Notes under the pieces: model-generated | Databases searched by the model: none | Told to the model about the DNA's origin: nothing | Seen by the model: only the letters and a program-made list of their open reading frames with translations | Made by a program: the position numbers and the translations under genes | Assembly (NCBI GenBank): GCA_016720465.1 | Contig: JADKKO010000004.1 | Span: 1,302,001 to 1,366,000 of the forward strand | DNA length: 64,000 nucleotides | Direction: 5' to 3' | Source: Holophagaceae bacterium | GTDB lineage: Bacteria > Acidobacteriota > Holophagae > Holophagales > Holophagaceae | Part shown: positions 52,206 through 60,588 of the stretch, one piece after another | Numbering within the stretch: the first letter of the stretch is position 1 | Layout of the letters: each line of letters opens with the position of its first letter

Positions 52206-53771
52206 TCACGGGGTGAGCACGAACCAATTCGGGAAGGCACCGGTTGTCGTGAACGTCTCTCCTGAGCAGGAGAGGGGATCGCTGTCGCGGGTGGTGCGCG
52301 CGAGGATGAAGTTGCCGCGGGCCTTCGCGCCCCGGGCGAGGTAGGACGCGAAGAGCGTGTCGCTCACCAGGTCGAACCAGGATACGTAACGCATGCCATA
52401 GGGCGTCTGCACGCGCACGGCGATATCGAAGTCGTGGGCTACCTCAGCCAGGTCTGGGTACTCAAGGCGCGCGTGCCCGATCGGGTCGCCGGCCGCGAGG
52501 ACGGTCCCCGGCACGAGCGCAGCGGAGGCGAGATCGATGTGGAAGAGGATGAACGTGAACTCGGGATGCAGGGTCGAACGGATTTGGAGCTGCTTGTTCT
52601 GGAGGCCGACGCTGGCGCCATGGCCCTCCGGATCGACGCGGACCACGATTCCGTTCACGGGGGAGCGGACCGGAACCGTCCCGTTCACGCGGTAGGCGGG
52701 GAAGGGCGCGAAGTAGTGCTTCATGCTGCGGCAGGTCTCGCAACCGTCGGAGTAGTCATGGCCGGCGGCCGAGCGGAACAGGGAGATCTCCTGGATCTTC
52801 GCCAGGTCGGTGAAGTCCGTGTCGACGAAACGGATCGTCGTTGGCGCGTCGCAGGCGCGCGCGCAGTCCGGGACGAGGGTGGACGGTTCCATGCGCCAGG
52901 CGCCGGTGCTTCCGGGGAGGGTCAAGGTTCCAACGAGGTTTGCGCCGTTCGGATGGCCGGTCACCAGGATGATCTCCCCCCCGCCGAAGTCGAACGTGAT
53001 GGTCAGGATCCCGGCGGTATAGTCACCCGTCCCAAGAGGCCAACGTGCGTTGCAGGAAACCTCCGCCGTGAGCGCGGTCCCCGTCTGGACGAGATGCATC
53101 GGCATCACCTGGTCGTCCAGATCGCCGGCCAGGAGCGCGAAGGACCACTGTCCCGTGAGATTCGCAGGGCCCACCGTCACCACCAGGATTCCTTCGGCTG
53201 AGGCCGCGCCCCTGCTGTCCGTGGCGACGGCCCGCAAGGTGAAGGAGCCTGCGGTCGCCGAGGCGAAGTTCAGCGTGCTGCCCGTGATGGCAGCCCCGCT
53301 CGTGCTCGTGGCGTAGGTGATGGCATCCCCTTCAAGGTCTGTGGACGCCAAGGCGTACGTGCCCGTCTGGCCCGCGTTCAGGGTTGCGGGACCCGTGATC
53401 GTTGGCGCGCTTGGGGCGCTGTTGATGACGACAGTCACCGTCACGGCGGCGGTCGCGGGTGTTCCGGTCCCTGTGACCGTAAGCGTAAAGGTCCGGGTCG
53501 CGGCAAGGACTCCGGTTGAAACGGGGGTCCCGCTGAGGACGGATCCAATCCCCTGATCGATGGTTCCAGAGCCGCCGGAAAACACTGCCTTCAGCGAGGT
53601 GCTTGTCCCCGCAGAGATGGAAGCCTGGGCTGAGGTGAAGCTGCCGATGGAGGGGGCTGGAACGGGGGGATCCGAGGGCGTTCCACCGCCTCCGCAGAAG
53701 GTCAATCCAAGGGCGAGAAGCACACCCAGAATCATGGAAGGGCAGCGGGAATAGCAGGAGAATCGCATCAC
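52206..53771 (-). CDS. Exported Ig-like repeat protein with a C-terminal M23-like domain
   Basis: A 521-residue protein with a signal segment ending 'LALGLTFCGGGG', which could be a lipoprotein cysteine though the lipobox is atypical. Two Ig-like/cadherin-type domains rich in Thr, Ser and Ala follow ('SAPTITGPATLNAGQTGTYAL'), then a beta domain with cysteines. The region at about 375-470 has 'PVRSPVNGIVVRVDPEG' and 'FILFHIDLASAALVPGTVLAAGDPIGHA', the fold pattern of M23/lysostaphin-type peptidases and lipoyl-like domains. The catalytic histidines of M23 are not all evident, so it may be inactive. Function unknown. Confidence 0.65.
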   Translation of the reverse strand: MMRFSCYSRCPSMILGVLLALGLTFCGGGGTPSDPPVPAPSIGSFTSAQASISAGTSTSLKAVFSGGSGTIDQGIGSVLSGTPVSTGVLAATRTFTLTVTGTGTPATAAVTVTVVINSAPSAPTITGPATLNAGQTGTYALASTDLEGDAITYATSTSGAAITGSTLNFASATAGSFTLRAVATDSRGAASAEGILVVTVGPANLTGQWSFALLAGDLDDQVMPMHLVQTGTALTAEVSCNARWPLGTGDYTAGILTITFDFGGGEIILVTGHPNGANLVGTLTLPGSTGAWRMEPSTLVPDCARACDAPTTIRFVDTDFTDLAKIQEISLFRSAAGHDYSDGCETCRSMKHYFAPFPAYRVNGTVPVRSPVNGIVVRVDPEGHGASVGLQNKQLQIRSTLHPEFTFILFHIDLASAALVPGTVLAAGDPIGHARLEYPDLAEVAHDFDIAVRVQTPYGMRYVSWFDLVSDTLFASYLARGAKARGNFILARTTRDSDPLSCSGETFTTTGAFPNWFVLTP

Positions 53772-54144
53772 TCACCTCGAATCACGAATCCGGAAAACGT
53801 CCACCTTGATGGTGCGAATTCCGTGAATGGCAAATTCAATCGCCCCAAGAGGGGTGTGGGGATTCCGGAGTTGTTAACAAGGGAGTGCGCCCATCATACC
53901 CAGCTGGAACCCTGATGGGAGGCGACTGATTCTTAGGCCCGGCCGGCCGGGCCGCCGCCTACCTAGAACTCGCTGCCTTCCTCATTTCTGGTGGCGCCGG
54001 GAGATGGCGATAACGCTCCCTGGCTTCTCATCCAGATTGCCGGGACAGCAAAAGCGGCAGCAATCCCTTTGCCTTGATAGACTCAATCCGTCGGGAGTGG
54101 CCCAACGGGTTTGCGATCGAAAAAGGGATCGCCTGGAGCGTCGC
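53772..54144. other. Divergent intergenic gap with a GC palindrome
   Basis: 373 bases between divergent genes. The notable element is the 18-bp palindrome at 53936. No convincing sigma-70 boxes were seen. The reading frame of the downstream permease runs open to 54004, but that part has no protein-like features. Confidence 0.4.
53936..53953. repeat. 18-bp perfect GC palindrome
   Basis: GGCCCGGCCGGCCGGGCC, with no spacer, flanked by TTCTTA on one side and CTAGAA further on the other. It lies between divergent genes, so it is not a simple terminator. It contains the GGCCCGGC string also found in the sub-family B hairpin stems. Confidence 0.5.
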
Positions 54145-55248
54145 GTGTTTGGAAGGACTTCAGAAGGCAGCACTGGACGGCTTGTGCAGCTCTGCGCGGG
54201 CTATTTCCTGTTCTATGTGGCCACGGGACTCATCGTGAAATTCTTCACTGGCAGCGTGGACGGCGCCGCGCCGCGCATGAACGACATGGCCTTCCTGGCC
54301 TACAACACCTTCGGGGCCAACCTCACCTGCCTGATCCCCGTGCTGGTGCTGGGCTGGTGGCGGATGGACAGCATCCGGCCCATCCGCGTGGGCCCCTGGG
54401 AGATCCCTTCGGAATTGCTGTACATCGTTCCCAGCGGGGTCTGCACCGCGGTGGTCATCCCCACGACCACGCTGATGTACACCCTGCCGATCTCCGTGAT
54501 GGTGGCCATGGTCATCATGCGGGCCAGCGTCATCGTCATCGGCCGCGTGGTGGATGGCGTGCAGATCGCGCAAGGGATTCTGACTAAAAAAGTCTACTGG
54601 GAGGAGAACGCCGCCGTGGCCTTCGCGGTGCTGGCGGCCAGCATCGAGCTGATGGGCAGCAATGGGAGCAAGGGCGGGAGCTTCGACTTCATCCACAACC
54701 GCGCGGCCGTGGTCATACTGACGAGTTATATCGTTGCCTACGCCATCCGCATCTACATCATGAACTACTACAAGAACACCCGGCCCAAGGGCGTGCCCTT
54801 GAACAACCGCGCCTTCTTCGCCACGGAACAGATCGCGGCCTCCATCGCCATGGTGGCCATCGCCACGTTCGTGTTCTTCTCCCCTCGTTTCATCTCCGGG
54901 TGGGGAGAACTGCGCCAGGTCGCGGATTTTGTCACATCCATCCAGTCGCCCTTGCCCACGTGGTTGTGGGCCTCGCTGTCCGGCGTGGCCTTCGGCATCG
55001 TGGCTTTCTTCAGCGTCTTCATCTTCATGTTCAAAGGCCGCACCGCCACGTTCACGGGGCTGGTGAACCGGCTCACGTCCCTGGTGGCGGGCACCACCGC
55101 CACGCTGCTGGGCTGGGTTTTCTTCGGCAGCAAGTTCCCGACCTTGCAGAACTGGGTGAGCCTCGGCTTCGTGCTGGTGGCGGTGGCCTTCCTGACCCGC
55201 GCCGAACGCAAGCGGGCCGAGGAACTCAAGGCGGCCAAGGAAATCTGA
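54145..55248 (+). CDS. Ten-helix membrane protein, DMT/EamA-like
   Basis: A 367-residue integral membrane protein with about ten hydrophobic helices in two halves, compatible with the drug/metabolite transporter superfamily. Typical segments are 'VVIPTTTLMYTLPISVMVAMVIMRASVIVIGRVVDG' in the first half and 'GLVNRLTSLVAGTTATLLGWVFFGSKFPTLQNWVSLGFVLVAVAFL' in the last two helices. I take the GTG at 54145, with GGAG upstream; the longer frame to 54004 starts with hydrophilic residues not found in such transporters. The transported compound is unknown. Confidence 0.65.
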   Translation: MFGRTSEGSTGRLVQLCAGYFLFYVATGLIVKFFTGSVDGAAPRMNDMAFLAYNTFGANLTCLIPVLVLGWWRMDSIRPIRVGPWEIPSELLYIVPSGVCTAVVIPTTTLMYTLPISVMVAMVIMRASVIVIGRVVDGVQIAQGILTKKVYWEENAAVAFAVLAASIELMGSNGSKGGSFDFIHNRAAVVILTSYIVAYAIRIYIMNYYKNTRPKGVPLNNRAFFATEQIAASIAMVAIATFVFFSPRFISGWGELRQVADFVTSIQSPLPTWLWASLSGVAFGIVAFFSVFIFMFKGRTATFTGLVNRLTSLVAGTTATLLGWVFFGSKFPTLQNWVSLGFVLVAVAFLTRAERKRAEELKAAKEI

Positions 55249-55346
55249 TCCAACGCTGGATTTATTCAGACTGCTTACTGCCAGATTTCCCTTTGTCTCG
55301 CGTATCGGCGCTGTGCCAATTTTCCACGATTGAAAGGGACTCGGCA

Positions 55347-55718
55347 TCAAAGGGGTCGCAGCTGCTCGGCGAGCGACCGGGTCTTTTCGGTGAGGACCGT
55401 TCCCGTGTGAAGCGTGGACTTGGGCTCGATGAGCAGGACGTGGCATTCCTCCTCTGCGATCGGATTGTGCCGGACACCCTTGGGGACGACGAACATCTCT
55501 CCTTCCGCAAGATCCACCGGGCCGTCTTCCAGCTCGATGCGGAGGGACCCTTTGAGGACGAGGAACAGCTCATCTTCATGCTCGTGGCTGTGCCAGGCCA
55601 AAGCGCCGTGGAGCTTGGCGGCCTTGACGTAGACATTCTCGATTTCGGCGATGACGCGGGGCGACCAGAGTTCCGTGAGGGCCGCGGCGACGCGCTGCGG
55701 AGAGGTGACGGGGTTCAT
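55347..55718 (-). CDS. Small cupin-domain protein
   Basis: A 123-residue single-domain cupin. Motif 1 'WHSHEHEDELFLVLKGSLRIEL' and motif 2 'EGEMFVVPKGVRHNPIAEEECHVLLIEP' contain the metal-binding His-His-Glu...His set. It has AAGGAG before its ATG at 55718, which overlaps the DUF418 stop (ATGA). Such small cupins act as isomerases, dioxygenases or ligand sensors; the role here is unknown. The long frame that reads through it into the DUF418 gene is an out-of-frame shadow. Confidence 0.85.
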   Translation of the reverse strand: MNPVTSPQRVAAALTELWSPRVIAEIENVYVKAAKLHGALAWHSHEHEDELFLVLKGSLRIELEDGPVDLAEGEMFVVPKGVRHNPIAEEECHVLLIEPKSTLHTGTVLTEKTRSLAEQLRPL

Positions 55719-56992
55719 GCGATCTCCTTGGAGGCGAGGGTGGCCGTGGCGAGGGGGGCCGGGACGGAGGGCAGCGCCCCGTAGGTCATCCGCCGCCAAA
55801 GCCATTCGGCGGGGCCCATGGGAAAGCGGGCGAGCCAGGCGTGGCTGCTCCAGGCCTGGAGGGCGAAGAAGGCGGTCCCGCCGAAGATGCACGCACTGAC
55901 GGACACTTGGCCATAGAGCCCCAAGCCGTAGCCGTTGAACACGAGGGTGCAGACCGCGGACTGAAGCAGGTACTGGGTGAGGGCCATGCGGCCCAGGGGC
56001 GCGAGCAGACCCAGCCTTGCGCGCCACCAAGGCCGCCGCAGCAGGAGCAGGATGCCCGCGGCGTAGCCGACGGTGAGGGCGGGCCGGGCAAAGAATGCGG
56101 TCAGCTTGATCAGCACACGGAAGGGCCGCGGAATCCCAGCCACCGCCGCGTGCAGCGCTTCCTGGGGCACCAGGTTGGCCAGGAACCCCAGGAGGAAGCA
56201 GCTGTAGAACAGAAGGCGCAACGCGCGCAGATGCTTTTCGGGTTCCGCGAGGAAGCCCTTCTTCCAGAAATACACGCCCAGGATGAAGAAGGGCAGCAGT
56301 GCGGGAAGCCGGTTCGTCAGCCGCATGGGCCCGATGACCTGCAGCATCTCCCAGCTCCGGAATTTCAAGGCCTCGAGCCAGGAACCCGCGCCGTAGTGCT
56401 GCAGCCCCATGCGGTAGAAACCCGCCGGATCCTGCTCCAGCCGTCCGAGCAGCGGCAGGAAGGGCAGGGCGATGAGCAGGGAGACGAGGAGGAGCAGGGG
56501 GATGGACCAGAGGATCCGGCCTGGGCGGAGCCGGAGGAAGGGCAGCACCATGAGGCTGATGAGGGCGTAGTCCAGCAGGATGTCCACGTTCCAGAGCAGG
56601 AAGCTGTGGGCCAGGCCGAAGAGGGCCAGGGCGCCCACCCTTCGCAGGGCGAAGGCCGTGTAGGCGCGCCCCGACCGATCGGCGCTTTCCAGCTGGATGG
56701 CGAGGCCCACACCGAAGAGCAGCCCCAGAAGCGCGGCCGCCTTGCCTTCCAGGAAGGTATGGCGGAGGAAGGACAGGACCTCTCCTCCCCAGCCCATGGG
56801 ATAAGGCAGCTTGGCTTGCAGGGCCCAGCTGGCGCCGCTGAACTCGTCGAGATTCACGAGAAGCACCCCCAGGAGGGCCAGCCCCCGCAGTACGTCCAGC
56901 GCGAGGAGGCGCGCGCCGGGGGCGACGGGCTGGAGATTCTGGTCGATGAGGGTCAAGACGCCTCCGGGGTTGCGGCGGCCTCGACCCTCCAT
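55715..56992 (-). CDS. DUF418 family membrane protein
   Basis: About 425 residues with some ten transmembrane helices. It has the DUF418 start 'RLLALDVLRGLALLGVLLVNL', an N-terminal acyltransferase-3-like half, and the DUF418 C-terminal domain ending around 'GPAEWLWRRMTYGALP'. The family is predicted to act in membrane transport or acyl transfer, without proof. The start is uncertain: ATG 56992, a TTG at 57010, or a TTG after GGAGG nearer the first helix. It is followed by the cupin gene with overlap. Confidence 0.82.
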   Translation of the reverse strand: MEGRGRRNPGGVLTLIDQNLQPVAPGARLLALDVLRGLALLGVLLVNLDEFSGASWALQAKLPYPMGWGGEVLSFLRHTFLEGKAAALLGLLFGVGLAIQLESADRSGRAYTAFALRRVGALALFGLAHSFLLWNVDILLDYALISLMVLPFLRLRPGRILWSIPLLLLVSLLIALPFLPLLGRLEQDPAGFYRMGLQHYGAGSWLEALKFRSWEMLQVIGPMRLTNRLPALLPFFILGVYFWKKGFLAEPEKHLRALRLLFYSCFLLGFLANLVPQEALHAAVAGIPRPFRVLIKLTAFFARPALTVGYAAGILLLLRRPWWRARLGLLAPLGRMALTQYLLQSAVCTLVFNGYGLGLYGQVSVSACIFGGTAFFALQAWSSHAWLARFPMGPAEWLWRRMTYGALPSVPAPLATATLASKEIA

Positions 56993-57037
56993 GGGGGAAT
57001 GGGGACGCAATGGTTTGGGCTTCGGGCAAGGAGGGAT

Positions 57038-57628
57038 CTAGCGGGAGGCCACTGGAGTACGGCGTTTCACGGAGGTTCTTGCCGGGGGACCAAGCAGCAG
57101 GGCGGCCAGGCGCTTGGCCCGGAAGGCGGGTTCGGCCGATCCTACACGGACCGCTGAAACGACCGCGCCGTCGAAGAGCTGCAGCAGGTCAGGCGCATAT
57201 TCATCACTGAAGCCAGCGGCCCGGAGCAGGCGCCCGAGGTAATCCTGGAACAGCGCCTTGTGTTTCGCTGAAGCCTGGTGGACCAGGTCTTCCCGGTTCG
57301 GGATCTCCGCCATCGTGTTGATGAATGCGCAGCCGCGGTAATCCTGGGTGGCGAAGCGCAGGGCCAGCGCATCGAAGACCGCAAGGGGCCGATCCGATGG
57401 ATCCGGAGCCAGGCGAAGGACCTCCGCTTCGAACCAACTCCTGATTTGCTCGTCCCGCCGCTCCAGGAACGCCAACACCAGGCCTTCCTTCGATTTGAAA
57501 TGGCGATAGAAGCTCATGCGCGCGACTTCGGCCTGGGCGATGATCGCGTCCACGCCCACCGCCTGGATCCCCTTTTTGTAGAAAAGGTTTGAGGCCACCT
57601 CAAGAATCCGTTCCCGCACCTGGCTCAT
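57038..57628 (-). CDS. TetR-family transcriptional repressor
   Basis: A 196-residue TetR/AcrR regulator with helix-turn-helix 'ILEVASNLFYKKGIQAVGVDAIIAQAEVARMSFYRHFKSKEGLVLAFL' and a ligand domain with 'YRGCAFINTMAEIPN', typical of the AcrR group that controls small membrane or hydrolase operons. It precedes the DUF418-cupin pair with 45 bases between, so these are its likely targets. Its operator GAACGATCGGTC differs from that of the other TetR at 50852 by one base. Confidence 0.88.
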   Translation of the reverse strand: MSQVRERILEVASNLFYKKGIQAVGVDAIIAQAEVARMSFYRHFKSKEGLVLAFLERRDEQIRSWFEAEVLRLAPDPSDRPLAVFDALALRFATQDYRGCAFINTMAEIPNREDLVHQASAKHKALFQDYLGRLLRAAGFSDEYAPDLLQLFDGAVVSAVRVGSAEPAFRAKRLAALLLGPPARTSVKRRTPVASR

Positions 57629-57652
57629 GATTGGTTCTCTCCGAAATGAAAA

Positions 57653-57679
57653 GATATAGAACGATCGGTCTCATTTCAA
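57653..57679 (-). promoter_or_regulatory. TetR promoter and operator
   Basis: On the minus strand, TTGAAA (57674-57679) and TATATC (57653-57658) are 15 bases apart. The near-palindrome GAACGATCGGTC (57659-57670) lies between them, in the same place as the operator of the TetR gene at 50839. Confidence 0.6.
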
Positions 57680-57886
57680 GAAAAACCTCCGGACGGGACA
57701 ATGGTGGGCATCGATCCTTATCTCATCGAAGAGCAAGGCTCGATTGAAGGATCGATAAACGGAACTGTTTCATTTGACCAGGTCCACCCGAAGCGGTTTC
57801 GGCCCAGAACTAAGTCCAGAGGCCCGGTATTTACAGCAGCTCTGTGGTGACCCAGGCACCTTTTTTACGTCATTTTGAAAAGTCCG

Positions 57887-58879
57887 TCATCTCCCGGCGC
57901 TCAGCTGATCGAAGGCGGCTTTCAGCTCGCCGTGGATGGCCTGCACATCGGCCGCTTTCCAGAGCTTCGGATCCTCGCGGACGAAGGTGGTGAGGTCCTT
58001 CCGGTTGTCGAAGCGGGCCACGGGCAGGTGGTAGACCTTCGTGGCGTAGCGGCCGCCTTCCTGGACGATGCGCTCCACGCGGATCGTGCCGGGGCGGTCG
58101 CTCTGTTCCATCAGCCAGGCCATGTCGTCGCAGCCGTACTGGCCCAGCATCACTTCCATGGGCACGCTGTGGTTGAGGATGCTGCCCTGGCCGTCGGGGA
58201 GGCCGCGCTCGATGTTCTTCCGGCGGCTTTCGGCGGGATCGACCCACACATAGAGCACGACGGCCTTCTCCAGGATTTCCGGTGACAGGGTCTGGAACGA
58301 GGAATCGTAGCCATGGGGCGGGGTCAGCGGAAAAGCCGATCCGTGGGCGCCGCCCCGGGCGGCCTCGATGACCAGCGTGCGGCCCGTCTTGTCCTGGGCG
58401 TTCTGGCGGTTGAGGACATCCAGTTCCCGCCTGCATTCGGCTTCCATGGCTTCGGCCATGCGCACGCGGATGCGGTGGGGAACCTCGCCGAGGGGCTGGG
58501 GCAGATCGAACTTCGCATGGGCCGAATCCAGCCGGTCGAACAGGTGCTGGGCGGCGCTGGGCACCTCGATCTGGCGGCTGGCCACGAGATTGGCGTAGTC
58601 CTCGTTCAACAGTTCGATGAGCACCGCCCAGGTCCAGTCGTCTTGAAAGGGCCGGTTCGGCCCATGGTAGTAGGCGTAGCCGAGGCCGTTGGCCTTCAGC
58701 TCATCGTCGATGCGGTGCATGAGGTGGACGTAGGGGTAATCGTCCAACTGAAGCGTCGGCCCCATGTGGAAATCATTGCGGCACTGGTCCGGCGTGAGGC
58801 TCGCCAGGTAGCGGCGCACCTCCGATTTGCCCGAGGCGGGCAGGGCGAAGAGAAGGACTGTGTCGAGAAGCTGGCTCAT
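57887..58879 (-). CDS. P-loop protein of unknown function
   Basis: About 330 residues. Near the N-terminus 'LFALPASGKSEVRRYLASL' looks like a Walker A loop of the nucleotide kinase type, and 'LQLDDYPYVHLMHRIDDEL' follows as in small-molecule kinases. Later come 'TLVIEAARGGAHGSAFPL' and 'AVVLYVWVDPAESRRKN', again kinase-like. I do not recognise a named family. The second ATG (58879) has AGGA upstream and is preferred over 58888. It follows the glutamine synthetase gene on the same strand, 116 bases away across a palindrome, so a link to nitrogen metabolism is possible but unproven. Confidence 0.65.
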   Translation of the reverse strand: MSQLLDTVLLFALPASGKSEVRRYLASLTPDQCRNDFHMGPTLQLDDYPYVHLMHRIDDELKANGLGYAYYHGPNRPFQDDWTWAVLIELLNEDYANLVASRQIEVPSAAQHLFDRLDSAHAKFDLPQPLGEVPHRIRVRMAEAMEAECRRELDVLNRQNAQDKTGRTLVIEAARGGAHGSAFPLTPPHGYDSSFQTLSPEILEKAVVLYVWVDPAESRRKNIERGLPDGQGSILNHSVPMEVMLGQYGCDDMAWLMEQSDRPGTIRVERIVQEGGRYATKVYHLPVARFDNRKDLTTFVREDPKLWKAADVQAIHGELKAAFDQLSAGR

Positions 58880-58910
58880 GTGATTCATCCTAATGTTGTT
58901 CCGTCAATTC

Positions 58911-58976
58911 AGCCACGAAGCCGCACGAAGGGCACGAATAGAGAATTTCGTGTGCTGTTCGTGTCTCTTCGTGGCT
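58911..58976. repeat. Near-perfect palindrome of CACGAA units
   Basis: The left arm 58911-58938 begins AGCCACGAAGCCGCACGAAG. The right arm 58947-58976 is its imperfect complement, ending TTCGTGGCT. It lies between the glutamine synthetase stop and the P-loop gene start and could act as a terminator or an RNA hairpin in the joint transcript. Confidence 0.7.
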
Positions 58977-58995
58977 TCCATCGCTTCAAGGTTCA

Positions 58996-60483
58996 TCACC
59001 CGCACTGCAGGTGGCGGTTCACAAGCTGGCGCAGGGCATCGGCGTTGCCGAAGAGCTTTTCGCTCAGGTGCTGGTCATCGAAGGCTTGGAGATTCTGGAC
59101 CAGCGAATCGATGAGCCCCGCCGGGAACACGCCGCCTGCTTCGTAGCGGTCGCGGTCACGCTTCAGGCAAGCGCCGGCTTCGAAACAGGAGGCTGGAAGC
59201 TGCTTGAGCCCTTGCACTTTCGCGGCGTCCGCCCGGACGAAAAGCTGTTCGGCGATCTTCAACGCATCCGGATGTTCCAGGCCGTAGCGCGCGGCCACGG
59301 CCAGGCCCGCCAGGAGCAGGTGGATGTTCGCGGAACCGTCGGGACTGCGGATCTCCACGGTCTGGTTGTTCTCGAAACGGCCCGTGCCAGGACCTTCTAG
59401 AGGGTTGGCGTCCCGCTGCATCTTGTCGCCCACGCCCACCCAGCCCAGGGGCACGCGCACCAGCACCGAACGGTTGCGGTCGCCCCAGCAGATGCTCGTG
59501 GGAGCCTCCTGGTGCGGCACCAGACGCAGGAAGGAGGTCGGGACCGTATTTCCAAATGCCGTGAGCGACTCGGAGCACATCAGGTAGCCCGCGATCACCT
59601 TCCTGGCGGTGTCCGTCAGGCCGTTTTCATCGGCCATCAGGTTCACGCCGTCCTTGACCAGGCGGCTATGGATATGGAGGCCGCTGCCGGCCTGGCCCAC
59701 GATGATCTTGGGGGCGAAAGTGACTTCCAGGCCGTGCTTGTAAGCCACTTCCCGCAGCGCCCATTTGGCCGTCACGAGCTGATCGGCCGCGTCCTCGATG
59801 GGCACCGGCAGGAACTCGATCTCGTGCTGCACCATCTCCAGATCGCCGGAGATGATGTTGCCCACCTCGGCGTGGCCGTACTTGATCATGCCGCCCATCT
59901 CGCTGATCACCTGCATGGCCTCGCGCCGCACCAGGCCCCATTTCGAGAAGGGGTGGGATTCGTGGTAGCCCTTCTGTTCCACGATGGGATAGATGCGGTC
60001 CACTTCGGAAAACAGGTAGTATTCCAGCTCGCCCAGGGCTTCCAGCGTGGCGCCAGTCTTAGTTTTCAGTTCGCACTGGGCCTTGCGCAGAATGTATTCC
60101 GGCGCGCTCTCCAGTGGGTCGCCCTGGTTGTTGTAGAAGGAGCAGATGAAGTCGAGGGTGGGCACTTCGCTGAAGGGGTTCACGAAGGCCGTGCGGTACC
60201 GCGGCACCACGTAGAGGTCGCTGGAATCGGCGGAGACGAAGGAGAAGAGGCTGGAGCCATCCACCCGCTCGCCCATGGAGAGCACTTTGTCGAGATGCGC
60301 CTTGCTGTTGATGACGAAGTTCAGCTTCTTGAGGCGGCCATCCCCTGCCACGTAGCGGAAATTGAACATGCGGATGTCGTTTTCTTTGATGAAGCGGATG
60401 ATGTCCTGCTTGGTGAACTCCGCCGCAGGCTTCCCCAGGGCGCGCACGAGCTTGTTGGGGCTGAGGGCGATGGCATCGTTCAT
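58996..60483 (-). CDS. Glutamine synthetase (family I)
   Basis: A 495-residue GlnA-family protein. It has the N-terminal beta-grasp part ('IRMFNFRYVAGDGRLKKLNFVIN'), 'ELEYYLF' and 'QHEIEF' with metal-ligand glutamates, the 'GSGLHIHSRL' histidine motif, and 'NRSVLVRVP' near the ATP/glutamate site. The adenylylation tyrosine loop of proteobacterial GS-I is not obvious, so control by adenylylation is unlikely. It makes glutamine from glutamate, ammonia and ATP, or may be a divergent gamma-glutamyl-ligase, since the N-terminal 'YVAGDGRLKK' differs from the classical pattern. AGAGGA precedes the ATG. Confidence 0.85.
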   Translation of the reverse strand: MNDAIALSPNKLVRALGKPAAEFTKQDIIRFIKENDIRMFNFRYVAGDGRLKKLNFVINSKAHLDKVLSMGERVDGSSLFSFVSADSSDLYVVPRYRTAFVNPFSEVPTLDFICSFYNNQGDPLESAPEYILRKAQCELKTKTGATLEALGELEYYLFSEVDRIYPIVEQKGYHESHPFSKWGLVRREAMQVISEMGGMIKYGHAEVGNIISGDLEMVQHEIEFLPVPIEDAADQLVTAKWALREVAYKHGLEVTFAPKIIVGQAGSGLHIHSRLVKDGVNLMADENGLTDTARKVIAGYLMCSESLTAFGNTVPTSFLRLVPHQEAPTSICWGDRNRSVLVRVPLGWVGVGDKMQRDANPLEGPGTGRFENNQTVEIRSPDGSANIHLLLAGLAVAARYGLEHPDALKIAEQLFVRADAAKVQGLKQLPASCFEAGACLKRDRDRYEAGGVFPAGLIDSLVQNLQAFDDQHLSEKLFGNADALRQLVNRHLQCG

Positions 60484-60588
60484 GGGGGTTCCTCTCGATT
60501 CCGTTCAGTCAAGGCCGGTGGAAGCTGCGCCAAGGTCGCGCACGGAGGCCTGCTGATCCCTTCTTGCCCAAGCGGATGGCATCGCCCT

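Noticed and set aside
55347..57029. A 560-codon frame reading through the cupin gene into the DUF418 region
   Set aside because: Only the last 123 codons are protein-like (cupin). The part overlapping DUF418 is in a different frame from the membrane protein and is a Pro/Arg/Gly-rich shadow. The cupin has its own ribosome site at 55718.
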